Shown here: positions 29,724 through 37,630 of the stretch, piece by piece
Layout: every line of letters begins with the position of its first letter
How positions within the stretch are numbered: position 1 is the stretch's first letter
Source: Nitrospirota bacterium
GTDB taxonomy: Bacteria > Nitrospirota > JACRHJ01
NCBI GenBank assembly: GCA_021784575.1
Contig: JAJYHX010000004.1
Coordinates: forward strand, 1 to 64,000
Direction of reading: 5' to 3'
DNA length: 64,000 nucleotides
The notes under the pieces: model-generated
What the model was told of the DNA's origin: nothing
Database searches by the model: none
Seen by the model: the letters and a program-made list of their open reading frames with translations, nothing else
Position numbers and translations under genes: made by a program

Positions 29724-30413
29724 ATGTCCGAGAATATCCTCGTGGTGGACGACGAGAAAGACCTGCTGGAGCTGGTGGAATACAACCTCGCCAAGGAAGG
29801 CTACAAGGTAACTACCGCGGAAAGCGGCGTGGACGCCCTGAAAATCGCCCGGAAAGATTCCCCGTCTCTTATTGTGCTCGATATAATGCTCCCGGGGATG
29901 CAGGGCCTGGAAGTGCTCCGAGAGCTTAAGAAAAAGCCCGACAGCCAGGACATTCCCGTAATCCTTCTGACGGCCAGGGGCGGAGAGCTCGATCGCGTGC
30001 TCGGACTGGAGCTCGGCGCGGACGATTACGTAACCAAGCCTTTTTCGCCAAGGGAACTTGTGGCAAGGGTGAAGGCGGTGCTGAGGAGGTTCTCCGCAAA
30101 CGGTCATGCGCCGACAGTCATAAAGGCAGGCGGTCTGAAGATAGACTTGGACAAAAACAAGGTTTACTTGAACGATAACCCGCTCACCCTCTCCCCCACG
30201 GAGTTCAAGCTCCTCAAATACCTGGCCCTGAACAGAGGCAGGGTCCTCCCTCGAGAAAAACTCCTCGACAATGTCTGGAAGGACGACCAGTTCGTGGAGC
30301 CCCGGACGGTGGATGTCCACATACGGCGCCTGAGGGCCAAGATCGAGGAAGACCCGGAGAACCCAGCCATCATAAAGACCGCGCGCGGCATTGGATACGA
30401 GATGGCCGAATGA
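29724..30413 (+). CDS. phoB: Phosphate-regulon response regulator PhoB
   Basis: 229 residues: an N-terminal receiver domain with acidic pocket D9/D10, phospho-acceptor D53, T83 and K105 (YVTKPFSPREL), followed by an OmpR/PhoB winged-helix DNA-binding domain ending RGIGYEMAE. It is followed with a 4-bp overlap by the histidine kinase gene, and 1.4 kb further on by a Pho box, a phosphate-type porin and the pst genes. This context makes PhoB the best reading among OmpR-family regulators. Confidence 0.9.
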   Translation: MSENILVVDDEKDLLELVEYNLAKEGYKVTTAESGVDALKIARKDSPSLIVLDIMLPGMQGLEVLRELKKKPDSQDIPVILLTARGGELDRVLGLELGADDYVTKPFSPRELVARVKAVLRRFSANGHAPTVIKAGGLKIDLDKNKVYLNDNPLTLSPTEFKLLKYLALNRGRVLPREKLLDNVWKDDQFVEPRTVDVHIRRLRAKIEEDPENPAIIKTARGIGYEMAE

Positions 30414-31720
30414 CGAATACCACGGCGGTTCTTTCCTTATTTATCGCCCTTATTATCGGTTGGTCGGTTCTGTCCCGGCTGCGGCTTGCCCGCAGGGTTG
30501 ACCGTATGACAGCCTTCACCGGAAAGATAGCGGCGGGGGATTTCGGCAGCCGTATCGCCTCCGGCGGCGGGGACGAACTCGGCATCCTCGCCGAGAACCT
30601 TAACCTCATGGCCGAGCAGCTCAAGAAAAACGTGGATGCGCTCTCGAAGGAAAAGGGCGTTCTGACTGCGGTGCTGAAAGGGATGGCGGAGGGTGTCATG
30701 ATGACAGACGCCCAGGGCCGGGTGGGGCTTGTAAATCCCGCATTCCTCAGGACGTTCGGCATAAGGGAGGAGGACGCCGTAGGCAGGCCCCTTGTCGAGG
30801 TGATAAGGAATGAAGGGCTTTTAAACCTCTATAAAACCGCGCACGAACGGAAGGATTATGCGTCCGGCGAGATTGAGACCAGCCTCCCGGAACCCATGTA
30901 TTTCATTGCCGGATGCGTGCCCCTGATGATAGAGGAGGGCTTCTCCGGGATTGTCATAGTCCTGCACGACATCACAAGGATGTTTCAGCTCGAACGTGTC
31001 CGCAGGGATTTCGTGGCCAACGTGACCCATGAGCTTAAAACGCCTATCTCCGCCATACAGGGCTTCGCGGAGACACTGATGGACGGCGCGATAAACGACA
31101 AGGATAACGGCTTGAAATTTCTGGGGATAATTGAATCCAACGCCCGCAGGCTCTCCAGGCTCGTTGAGGACCTGATGACACTTTCGAGAATCGAGCTTGG
31201 CGAGGTCAGGCTTCAGGTGAGGCCGGTCTCGCTTAAGGACGTTGCGGCTGAGGCCGCGGCGCTCCTTGAGCCGAAGATCATGGAAAAGGGCATAAAACTG
31301 ATATTTGAGTTCCCCGCCGATATGGCGTCCGCCCTGGCCGACAGGGACAGGCTCTACCAGATAATCCTGAACGTCCTCGACAATGCCGTAAAATATACCC
31401 CGCACAAAGAGAGCATCGTCGTATCCGGGGCCTGCCCGCCTGCCGCCGAGGCCGGTCAACCGGCAACGGTAGAGGTTTCCATAACCGACACCGGCCCCGG
31501 GATCCCGCAGGAGATGCTGCCCCGGCTGGGAGAGCGCTTCTTCAGGGTGGACCCGGCGCGCTCACGCGAGCTTGGAGGCACCGGCCTGGGCCTCGCAATC
31601 GTCAAGCACCTTGTAAGGCTCCACGGCGGAAGCTTCAATATCGAAAGCCCCGTCCAGACAACCCTCTCCCAAGGCTCCAGAGGGACAAAAGTCACTCTCA
31701 CCTTCAAATCTTCCCTGTAA
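30410..31720 (+). CDS. phoR: Phosphate-regulon sensor histidine kinase PhoR
   Basis: 436 residues. One N-terminal membrane helix (about 6-24), a HAMP-like linker (25-75), a PAS domain (about 85-195), HisKA with the phosphorylated His207 in NVTHELKTPI, and a HATPase domain with N325 and the DTGPG motif (360-364). There is no periplasmic sensor loop and no second membrane helix; like E. coli PhoR it probably senses the Pst/PhoU state from the cytoplasmic side. A 13-residue insert (341-353) in the ATPase domain coincides with a palindromic DNA repeat. ATGA overlap with phoB. Confidence 0.88.
   Translation: MTNTTAVLSLFIALIIGWSVLSRLRLARRVDRMTAFTGKIAAGDFGSRIASGGGDELGILAENLNLMAEQLKKNVDALSKEKGVLTAVLKGMAEGVMMTDAQGRVGLVNPAFLRTFGIREEDAVGRPLVEVIRNEGLLNLYKTAHERKDYASGEIETSLPEPMYFIAGCVPLMIEEGFSGIVIVLHDITRMFQLERVRRDFVANVTHELKTPISAIQGFAETLMDGAINDKDNGLKFLGIIESNARRLSRLVEDLMTLSRIELGEVRLQVRPVSLKDVAAEAAALLEPKIMEKGIKLIFEFPADMASALADRDRLYQIILNVLDNAVKYTPHKESIVVSGACPPAAEAGQPATVEVSITDTGPGIPQEMLPRLGERFFRVDPARSRELGGTGLGLAIVKHLVRLHGGSFNIESPVQTTLSQGSRGTKVTLTFKSSL
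31440..31467 (+). repeat. Palindromic repeat, copy C (inside phoR)
   Basis: The core GGCCGGTCAACCGGC (31450-31464) lies within CTGCCGCCGAGGCCGGTCAA and is read in frame as AEAGQPAT. It is the same family and frame as copy A in the 19010 gene. Confidence 0.6.
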
Positions 31721-31829
31721 TCAAAAATTAAAGTATCCTTAATAACGCTGTAACAATTACCTGCTATCCTTGCGCCGAAATGCTTTGAAAGGAGGTGAAA
31801 AGGCCCGGCAGTGGCGGATTTAACGGACT

Positions 31830-31857
31830 TGTAACATAACTGTAATAATTTTGTAAC
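31830..31857 (+). promoter_or_regulatory. Pho box: three TGTAAY repeats at 11-bp spacing
   Basis: TGTAAC at 31830, TGTAAT at 31841 and TGTAAC at 31852 form direct repeats exactly 11 bp apart with A+T-rich spacers, the layout of PhoB-binding Pho boxes. A further CTGTAACA lies upstream at 31749-31756. The site is immediately before the phosphate-type porin and pst genes. Confidence 0.7.
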
Positions 31858-31873
31858 AGAAGGGGTGATAACA

Positions 31874-33157
31874 TTGAGAAAATATCTGAGCGCTGCGGTT
31901 TTTGCGTTGTTTCTTTTGTCCATAACCGCATCGGGCTGGTGCCAGACGCCGGCGCTGTGGCAGGACCCGAATACCGGGCAGGTCTTTACAAAACCGGGGA
32001 AGGGCAGAGTCCCGGTTGACCTGTCCACGCTTCAGGCGGCGCCCCAAAGCTCGCCCGCACAGGCTGCTCCGGCTCCGGCGGGGGATTACAGCAGCCAGGC
32101 GTTCAAGGACGCCGTCTTAAGCGCCGTCGGCGAGAAGAAGGCCAGGACTTACCCGAAGATAAAGATCGGCGGCCTGATGTATGGCGAGTATTACTATAAT
32201 TTCGACAAGGAAAACCCGATAGTCGAAAACGGCCACAAGGACGCCAGAAACGCCTTCGTCCTGAACAGGGGCTATTTAAACGTCTTTGCCGACCTGACCC
32301 CGCAGATAGGCGTCAGGATAACATCGGATTTAAGCCGCGTAAGCGCGCCCGGCGACAACAACAACGGGGACTATGAGTTCAGGCTGAAGTATTATTACGT
32401 GGACTTCCACAAGTTCCTTCCGTTCTATCCCGGCATGGAAGTCAAGATGGGGCAGTTCCAGACGCCGTGGCTGGACTACGAGGAAGGGCTCTGGGAGTTC
32501 CGCGTCGTTGACAACATGCTGATAGAGAAAGAGGGTTACATAAACGCGGGCGACCTCGGCGTGGACTTCCGCGGGCCGTTCCCCAAGGGCTACGGCTCCT
32601 GGCAGGTATCCGTTGACAACGGGGAGGGCTATCACGCAGACGAGCAGAACAAGTACAAGGCGGTCGAGGCGCGGCTTACAGTAAACCCGCTCCCGCAGAT
32701 AGGCGCCCTGAAACAACTCCAGTTCTCCGGCTACGCCAAGGTTTCGCAGCAGGACTTCCTGCACAAGAACTACAGGTATATCGCCTTCGCGGGCTACAAG
32801 TATCACGACGACGCCTTTATCGCGGGCGAGTACGACTGGACGAGCGGCAAGGACCCGGAGGGGCTGACCCATACCGGCGTGAACAACATCAAGGGCCAGG
32901 GTTTCTCCACGATGGCCTGGTACAGGATGCCTTTCTGGAAGCCCATCAGGATACTGGGTCGTTTCGACAAGTTCAGGCACGACGAAGACGCGCCGAACAC
33001 CACCGTAACCAGGTGGATATACGGCGTGGCTTATGACGTCAACAAGAACGTGATGTTCGTGCTCGACAATGACAGGACCATCACCGGCACGGCCCTGAAG
33101 AAAGTAGGCTATCTCGACAGCAACCTGGCGAAGGTGGACTTGCAGGTGCAGTTCTAA
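31874..33157 (+). CDS. Phosphate-selective porin O/P family protein
   Basis: 427 residues: signal peptide (RKYLSAAVFALFLLSITASG), a short Pro/Ala/Ser linker, then a beta-barrel with alternating strands, including the family-like segments MKMGQFQTPWL and GDLGVDFRGPF and a C-terminal aromatic strand (KVDLQVQF). Such trimeric porins (OprP/OprO type) let phosphate or polyphosphate cross the outer membrane. The track starts at a GTG at 31865; the TTG at 31874, eight nucleotides after AAGGGG, fits better. It lies between a Pho box and pstS, which supports a phosphate role, although the family also includes channels for other anions. Confidence 0.8.
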   Translation: MRKYLSAAVFALFLLSITASGWCQTPALWQDPNTGQVFTKPGKGRVPVDLSTLQAAPQSSPAQAAPAPAGDYSSQAFKDAVLSAVGEKKARTYPKIKIGGLMYGEYYYNFDKENPIVENGHKDARNAFVLNRGYLNVFADLTPQIGVRITSDLSRVSAPGDNNNGDYEFRLKYYYVDFHKFLPFYPGMEVKMGQFQTPWLDYEEGLWEFRVVDNMLIEKEGYINAGDLGVDFRGPFPKGYGSWQVSVDNGEGYHADEQNKYKAVEARLTVNPLPQIGALKQLQFSGYAKVSQQDFLHKNYRYIAFAGYKYHDDAFIAGEYDWTSGKDPEGLTHTGVNNIKGQGFSTMAWYRMPFWKPIRILGRFDKFRHDEDAPNTTVTRWIYGVAYDVNKNVMFVLDNDRTITGTALKKVGYLDSNLAKVDLQVQF

Positions 33158-33176
33158 TGGGGTTATTTAAAAGTTC

Positions 33177-33206
33177 CTGGATTCCCGCTTTCGCGGGAGT
33201 GACAGG
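33177..33206 (+). repeat. Palindromic REP-like element between porin and pstS
   Basis: CCTGGATTCCCGC-TTT-CGCGGGAGTGACAGG, flanked by a further TTTAAA / TTTAAA pair (33166-33171, 33210-33215). This kind of repeat is widespread in bacterial genomes. When translated it gives the familiar false peptide WIPAFAGVTG, which explains the long N-terminal extension of the ORF in the track. Confidence 0.75.
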
Positions 33207-33228
33207 TTGTTTAAATAGGAGATTAAAA

Positions 33229-34230
33229 ATGAAAAATGTTCTTATGATTGCAGCCGCGGCGATGCTCATTGCCGCATCCGTCTCCACCGCCTCGGCCATG
33301 ACGCTTAATGCGGCTGGCGCGACGTTCCCGTATCCGCTCTACTCGAAGTGGTTCTATTCCTATGCGAAACAGACAGGGACAAGGATAAACTATGCCGCCA
33401 TAGGAAGCGGCGCCGGAATTCAGCAGATTGAGGCCAGGACGATCGATTTCGGTTGCAGCGACGCGCCGCTCCCGGGCGGTGTGCAGAGGAAAAATAACCT
33501 CTTCATGTTCCCGACCGTCGGCGGCGCCGTGGCTATGGCGTATAACCTCCCCGGCGTAAGGACGGGCCTGAAGCTTCTGCCTTCGACAATAGCCGACATA
33601 TATCTCGGCAAGGTAAGGAAATGGAACGACCCGGAGATAACAAGGCTGAACCCCGGCGTGAACTTCCCCAACATGCCTGTGATAGTCGTGCACCGCTCCG
33701 ACGGCTCCGGGACAACGAATATCTTCACCTGGTTCTTAAGCGACGTAAGCCCGGCATGGAGACAGCGGGTAGGCTCCGGCACGTCCGTCAACTGGCCGGT
33801 CGGCCTGGGCGGCAAGGGGAACCAGGGGGTCGCCGGAACAATACAGAAGACCCGCGGCGCGTTCGGCTATGTCGAGCTTGCCTACGTCCTCCAGAGCGGC
33901 ATGACCTACGCGGCCCTGAAGAACAAGAGCGGCAACTGGGTATATCCCAGCCTTGCAAACGCCAGGGAAGCGGCCAGCCACGCGAAGATACCACCGGATT
34001 TCTATATCAAATTCACGAATTCTCCCGGCAAGAACTCGTATCCCATAGCCGGGTTCACCTTCATGCTCGTCCCGAAGAACCTTGCCCCGGCCAAGGCCGC
34101 CGCGGTAAAGAGCTATGTCAAGTGGGCCTATACGAACGGGGACAAGGACGCGTTATCGCTGGACTATGTCCCCCTGCCCGCCAGGCTCAAGACAAGAATT
34201 TTAAACGAGCTTGACAGACAGGTAAAATAA
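33229..34230 (+). CDS. pstS: Phosphate-binding protein PstS
   Basis: 333 residues from the ATG at 33229, which has AGGAG at good spacing; the track's start at 33157 reads through a repeat element. Signal peptide MKNVLMIAAAAMLIAASVSTASA, then LNAAGATFPYPLYSKW, the family N-terminus. Phosphate-contact motifs are ATFPYP, DFGCSDAPL and HRSDGSGTT. It captures phosphate in the periplasm and hands it to PstC/PstA. First of the pst genes and 15 bp before pstC. Confidence 0.95.
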   Translation: MKNVLMIAAAAMLIAASVSTASAMTLNAAGATFPYPLYSKWFYSYAKQTGTRINYAAIGSGAGIQQIEARTIDFGCSDAPLPGGVQRKNNLFMFPTVGGAVAMAYNLPGVRTGLKLLPSTIADIYLGKVRKWNDPEITRLNPGVNFPNMPVIVVHRSDGSGTTNIFTWFLSDVSPAWRQRVGSGTSVNWPVGLGGKGNQGVAGTIQKTRGAFGYVELAYVLQSGMTYAALKNKSGNWVYPSLANAREAASHAKIPPDFYIKFTNSPGKNSYPIAGFTFMLVPKNLAPAKAAAVKSYVKWAYTNGDKDALSLDYVPLPARLKTRILNELDRQVK

Positions 34231-34245
34231 AGAAGGAACGGTTTT

Positions 34246-35187
34246 TTGGCTGAGCGGCTGAGCAGAAAAAAGATAATAAGCCCCGAAAAGATCTTTATGG
34301 GCATGACAGCTATTTTCTCCCTGTCGGTGCTGCTCATATCGGCGCTGGTGGTCTACGAGCTTTTCAGCGCCTCGGAACCCACGTTCCACAAGTTTGGGTT
34401 TAAGTTCCTGATAACGAAGGATTGGGACCCCGTGCAGAAGGTGTACGGGGCCCTTCCTTTTATCTGGGGGACGTTCTATACCTCCTTTATTGCCCTGCTT
34501 ATCGCATTGCCCGTCAGTCTCGGCATCGCAATATTCCTCTCGGAGCTTGCGCCGGCCTGGCTGCGCAGTTCCGTGGGCTTTCTTATAGAACTGCTCGCGG
34601 CGATTCCAAGCCTGATTTTCGGCCTTTGGGGGCTTTTCGTGCTCTCGCCCCTGCTTCAGCAATATATCGAGCCGCCGCTCTCAAACCTCAGCTTCCTGCC
34701 GTTTTTCACGGGCTATCCACTGGGACTGGGATTCCTGAACGCCGGCCTTCTGCTTGCCGTTATGATAATCCCGACCATCTCTTCCATTTCGAGGGACGTG
34801 ATGTATACCGTCCCGGCCAACCAGCGCGAGGGCGGCCTGGCGCTCGGCATGACGAGGTGGGAGGTCGTCTCGAAGGTCGTCATCCCAAACAGCCGCTCCG
34901 GCATACTCGGCGCAGTCGTGCTGGGGCTTGGACGCGCACTCGGCGAGACGATGGCCGTCACGATGGTAATCGGCAACACGCCCCAGTTTTCGCTCTCCCT
35001 GCTCGACCCCGGCTATACCATATCGAGCGCCATAGCGAACCAGTTCACGGAGGCGTTCGACAAGCTCCAGATCTCGGCGCTCATAGAACTCGGCCTTATA
35101 CTGTTCGTGATAAGCGTAATCATAAACGCGTTCGCGAAGCTTCTGATGTTCCGCATGAACCGGTTCTCCGGAGGGGCGAGGATATGA
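34246..35187 (+). CDS. pstC: Phosphate ABC transporter permease PstC
   Basis: 313 residues, six membrane helices, with the ABC-permease EAA loop (REGGLALGMTRWEVVSKVVIP). The N-terminal helix and the large first periplasmic loop (KFLITKDWDPVQKVYGAL) are typical of PstC. It forms the inner-membrane channel with PstA. The start is TTG at 34246 with AAGGAACGG upstream. The stop overlaps the pstA start (ATGA). Confidence 0.95.
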   Translation: MAERLSRKKIISPEKIFMGMTAIFSLSVLLISALVVYELFSASEPTFHKFGFKFLITKDWDPVQKVYGALPFIWGTFYTSFIALLIALPVSLGIAIFLSELAPAWLRSSVGFLIELLAAIPSLIFGLWGLFVLSPLLQQYIEPPLSNLSFLPFFTGYPLGLGFLNAGLLLAVMIIPTISSISRDVMYTVPANQREGGLALGMTRWEVVSKVVIPNSRSGILGAVVLGLGRALGETMAVTMVIGNTPQFSLSLLDPGYTISSAIANQFTEAFDKLQISALIELGLILFVISVIINAFAKLLMFRMNRFSGGARI

Positions 35188-36041
35188 AAACGGACTTCCG
35201 GTATATACGGCGGAAGGTGTTCGGGACGATGATGCTCGGGCTGTCTCTCCTCGCCGCTCTGGCGGCGGTATCGATGCTCTTCTGGATACTCGGCTACACG
35301 TTTGTAAAAGGAATATCAGCCGTAAATCTCGATTTCTTCACAAAGCTCCCCACTCCCGTCGGCGTCCCCGGCGGAGGTCTCGCCAACTCCATCGTCGGGA
35401 GCATCATAGTCGTCGGCATGGCGGCAATGATGGCCATCCCCGTGGGGATAGCGACGGCAATATATCTCTCGGAATACGGCAGGGGCGCTTTCGCCTCCAC
35501 CGTCCGGTTTGTCTCCGACGTCCTCGCGGGAGTCCCGGCGATAGTCGCCGGCATAGTCGCCTATGCGCTCGTTGTAACGCGGATGCACAGGTTTTCGGCC
35601 TTCTCCGGCTCCGTCTCGCTCGCCCTTCTCATGCTGCCCATAATCATACGCTCTTCCGAGGAGATATTCAGGACAGTCCCCGACACGCTGCGCGAGGCGT
35701 CTTTCGCCCTGGGCGTCCCGAAATGGAAGACGATACTGAGCATAGTCCTGAAAACGGCAAGCGGCGGTCTTGTTACCGGCACGATACTCGCCATAGCGAG
35801 GGTCGGCGGCGAGGCGGCGCCGCTTCTCTTCACGTCGTTTTCAAACTCCTTCTGGAATTTCAACCCCGGCCAGCCGATAGCGACACTGCCCGTGGATCTT
35901 TTCAATTATTCCATCTCGCCGTACCGGGACTGGCAGCAGAAGGCGTGGGCGGCGGCGCTCGTGCTGGTCGGTATGGTACTTGTTCTGAATATTTCTGCCC
36001 GGCTCTATCTTGCGCGGAAAGGGTTCAAGCGAAATGGCTGA
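35184..36041 (+). CDS. pstA: Phosphate ABC transporter permease PstA
   Basis: 285 residues, six membrane helices. It has the N-terminal segment [20 protein letters not shown] and the EAA loop [20 protein letters not shown], both characteristic of PstA. The track's ORF at 34422 is an open frame through pstC; the real start is the ATG at 35184 that overlaps the pstC stop by 4 bp. Its end overlaps the pstB start by 8 bp. It partners with PstC in the membrane. Confidence 0.95.
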   Translation: MKTDFRYIRRKVFGTMMLGLSLLAALAAVSMLFWILGYTFVKGISAVNLDFFTKLPTPVGVPGGGLANSIVGSIIVVGMAAMMAIPVGIATAIYLSEYGRGAFASTVRFVSDVLAGVPAIVAGIVAYALVVTRMHRFSAFSGSVSLALLMLPIIIRSSEEIFRTVPDTLREASFALGVPKWKTILSIVLKTASGGLVTGTILAIARVGGEAAPLLFTSFSNSFWNFNPGQPIATLPVDLFNYSISPYRDWQQKAWAAALVLVGMVLVLNISARLYLARKGFKRNG

Positions 36042-36792
36042 CAAGATCGCCGTAGAAGGTTTAAACGCATGGTTCGGAAAGACGCAGGCCCTGCACGACA
36101 TCAACATGGCCGTCCCGGAGAACTCCATAACGGCGATAATAGGCCCGTCCGGGTGCGGCAAGTCCACTTTCATCCGGTGCATAAACCGTATGCACGAGGA
36201 GATACGCGGGGCTTATTCAGGCGGCAGGGTAGTCCTCGACGGCGAAGACGTCTACGGCAGTGGAGTTGACCCGGTGCTGATAAGACGGCGCCTTGGGATG
36301 GTATTTCAGAAGCCGAACCCGTTTCCCACCATGTCCATCAAGGAGAATGTCGTCGCGGGAATCATATTGAACAGGAGGCTTGGCAGGCACGAGATAGACG
36401 AGACGGCGGAGACATACCTGAAGCGCGCGGCGCTCTGGGACGAAGTCAAGGACCAGCTCAACAAGCCCGGGATAAGCCTCTCCGGCGGCCAGCAGCAGAG
36501 GCTCTGCATAGCCCGCGCCCTGGCCGTGGAGCCGGAAGTGCTGCTCGCGGACGAGCCGGCCTCCGCGCTCGACCCCATATCCACGGCAAAGATAGAAGAC
36601 CTCTTTACCGACCTCAAGGAACGGTATACAATAGTGGTGGTGACTCACAACATGCAGCAGGCGGCGAGGATATCCGACAGGACCGCGTTCTTCCTCTCCG
36701 GGCGTCTGATAGAATACGGGACGACCGACAAGATCTTCACCAACCCGTCGGACAAGAGAACGGAAGATTACATAACCGGCAGGTTCGGATAA
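36034..36792 (+). CDS. pstB: Phosphate ABC transporter ATPase PstB
   Basis: 252 residues: Walker [11 protein letters not shown]-loop ([14 protein letters not shown]), ABC signature LSGGQQQRL, Walker [14 protein letters not shown] and switch His in VVVTHNM. The NPFPTMS stretch is typical of PstB. The start at 36034 ([10 protein letters not shown]) overlaps the end of pstA by 8 bp; the track's start eight codons earlier lies inside pstA. It powers phosphate uptake from the cytoplasmic side. Confidence 0.96.
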   Translation: MADKIAVEGLNAWFGKTQALHDINMAVPENSITAIIGPSGCGKSTFIRCINRMHEEIRGAYSGGRVVLDGEDVYGSGVDPVLIRRRLGMVFQKPNPFPTMSIKENVVAGIILNRRLGRHEIDETAETYLKRAALWDEVKDQLNKPGISLSGGQQQRLCIARALAVEPEVLLADEPASALDPISTAKIEDLFTDLKERYTIVVVTHNMQQAARISDRTAFFLSGRLIEYGTTDKIFTNPSDKRTEDYITGRFG

Positions 36793-36803
36793 GGAGAAAA
36801 CAC

Positions 36804-37463
36804 TTGGGCAAAATACTCGAGAAAGAGCTTAGCGATTTAAAGGAGCGGCTCCTGACGATGGGTTCGGTCGTCGAGGCCCAGGTCGCGCGTTCCATCAAGT
36901 CTCTCGTTGACCGTGATAGCGACCTCGCCCGGAAGGTCATAGACGCCGACCACGAGGTAAACCGGATGGAGGTGGAGATAGACGAGGAGTGCATAAGGCT
37001 CCTGGCGCTCAGACAGCCGGAGGCGGGAGACCTGCGCTTTATTACCACGGCCATGAAGATTGTCACGGACATAGAGAGGATAGGAGACCTCGCGGTGGAC
37101 GTGTCGGAGCGCGCGATTGAGCTGAACGAGGAGCCGCTGCTGAAGCCTTACATAGACGTGCCGAGGATGGCAAAGGCCGCAAGGAACATGCTGAAGGAGG
37201 CCCTCGACGCCTTTGTAAACAGGAACTCCGAGCTCGCGTGGTCCGTCCTGGACGAGGACGACTTTGTAGACGAGCTGAACAAGCAGATATTCCGGGAGCT
37301 TCTGACGTTCATGATAGAAGACCCGCACTCCATATCCAGGGCCATAAGGATAACCTACGTATCGAAATATCTGGAGAGAATCGCCGACCACGCCACGAAC
37401 ATCGCCGAGATGGTTGTATACCTTGTCGAGGGCAGGCTCATAAGGCACATGGACAACCAGTAG
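36804..37463 (+). CDS. phoU: Phosphate signalling protein PhoU
   Basis: 219 residues made of two repeated three-helix PhoU bundles (about 10-100 and 115-205), with family motifs EVNRMEVEIDEECIRLLALRQP and ARNMLKEALDAFV. PhoU links the Pst transporter to PhoR, keeping the kinase off when phosphate is plentiful. The start is TTG at 36804, preceded by AAGGAG. It is 11 bp downstream of pstB and is the last gene of the phosphate block. Confidence 0.95.
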   Translation: MGKILEKELSDLKERLLTMGSVVEAQVARSIKSLVDRDSDLARKVIDADHEVNRMEVEIDEECIRLLALRQPEAGDLRFITTAMKIVTDIERIGDLAVDVSERAIELNEEPLLKPYIDVPRMAKAARNMLKEALDAFVNRNSELAWSVLDEDDFVDELNKQIFRELLTFMIEDPHSISRAIRITYVSKYLERIADHATNIAEMVVYLVEGRLIRHMDNQ

Positions 37464-37630
37464 CTTAGGCCCCCTCCCGGCTTCCGGAAACGAGTCTCCG
37501 GGCATCCCCGTATCGCCCGCCTAATTTCCTGATATCTATCATGTTTTTTGTTGATGCCCGCTCAGTGTATGCAGGCGCCTCCCGTGCTAAAATCTCATAA
37601 AATTAAAACCCCAACATAAGGAGACAGCGC

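Noticed and set aside
33157-33228. N-terminal extension of PstS (MGLFKSSWIPAFAGVTG)
   Set aside because: It is translation of a palindromic repeat; the signal peptide and ribosome-binding site are at 33229.
34422-35183. Long open frame leading into pstA
   Set aside because: It is a shadow of pstC in another frame; pstA starts at the ATGA overlap at 35184.
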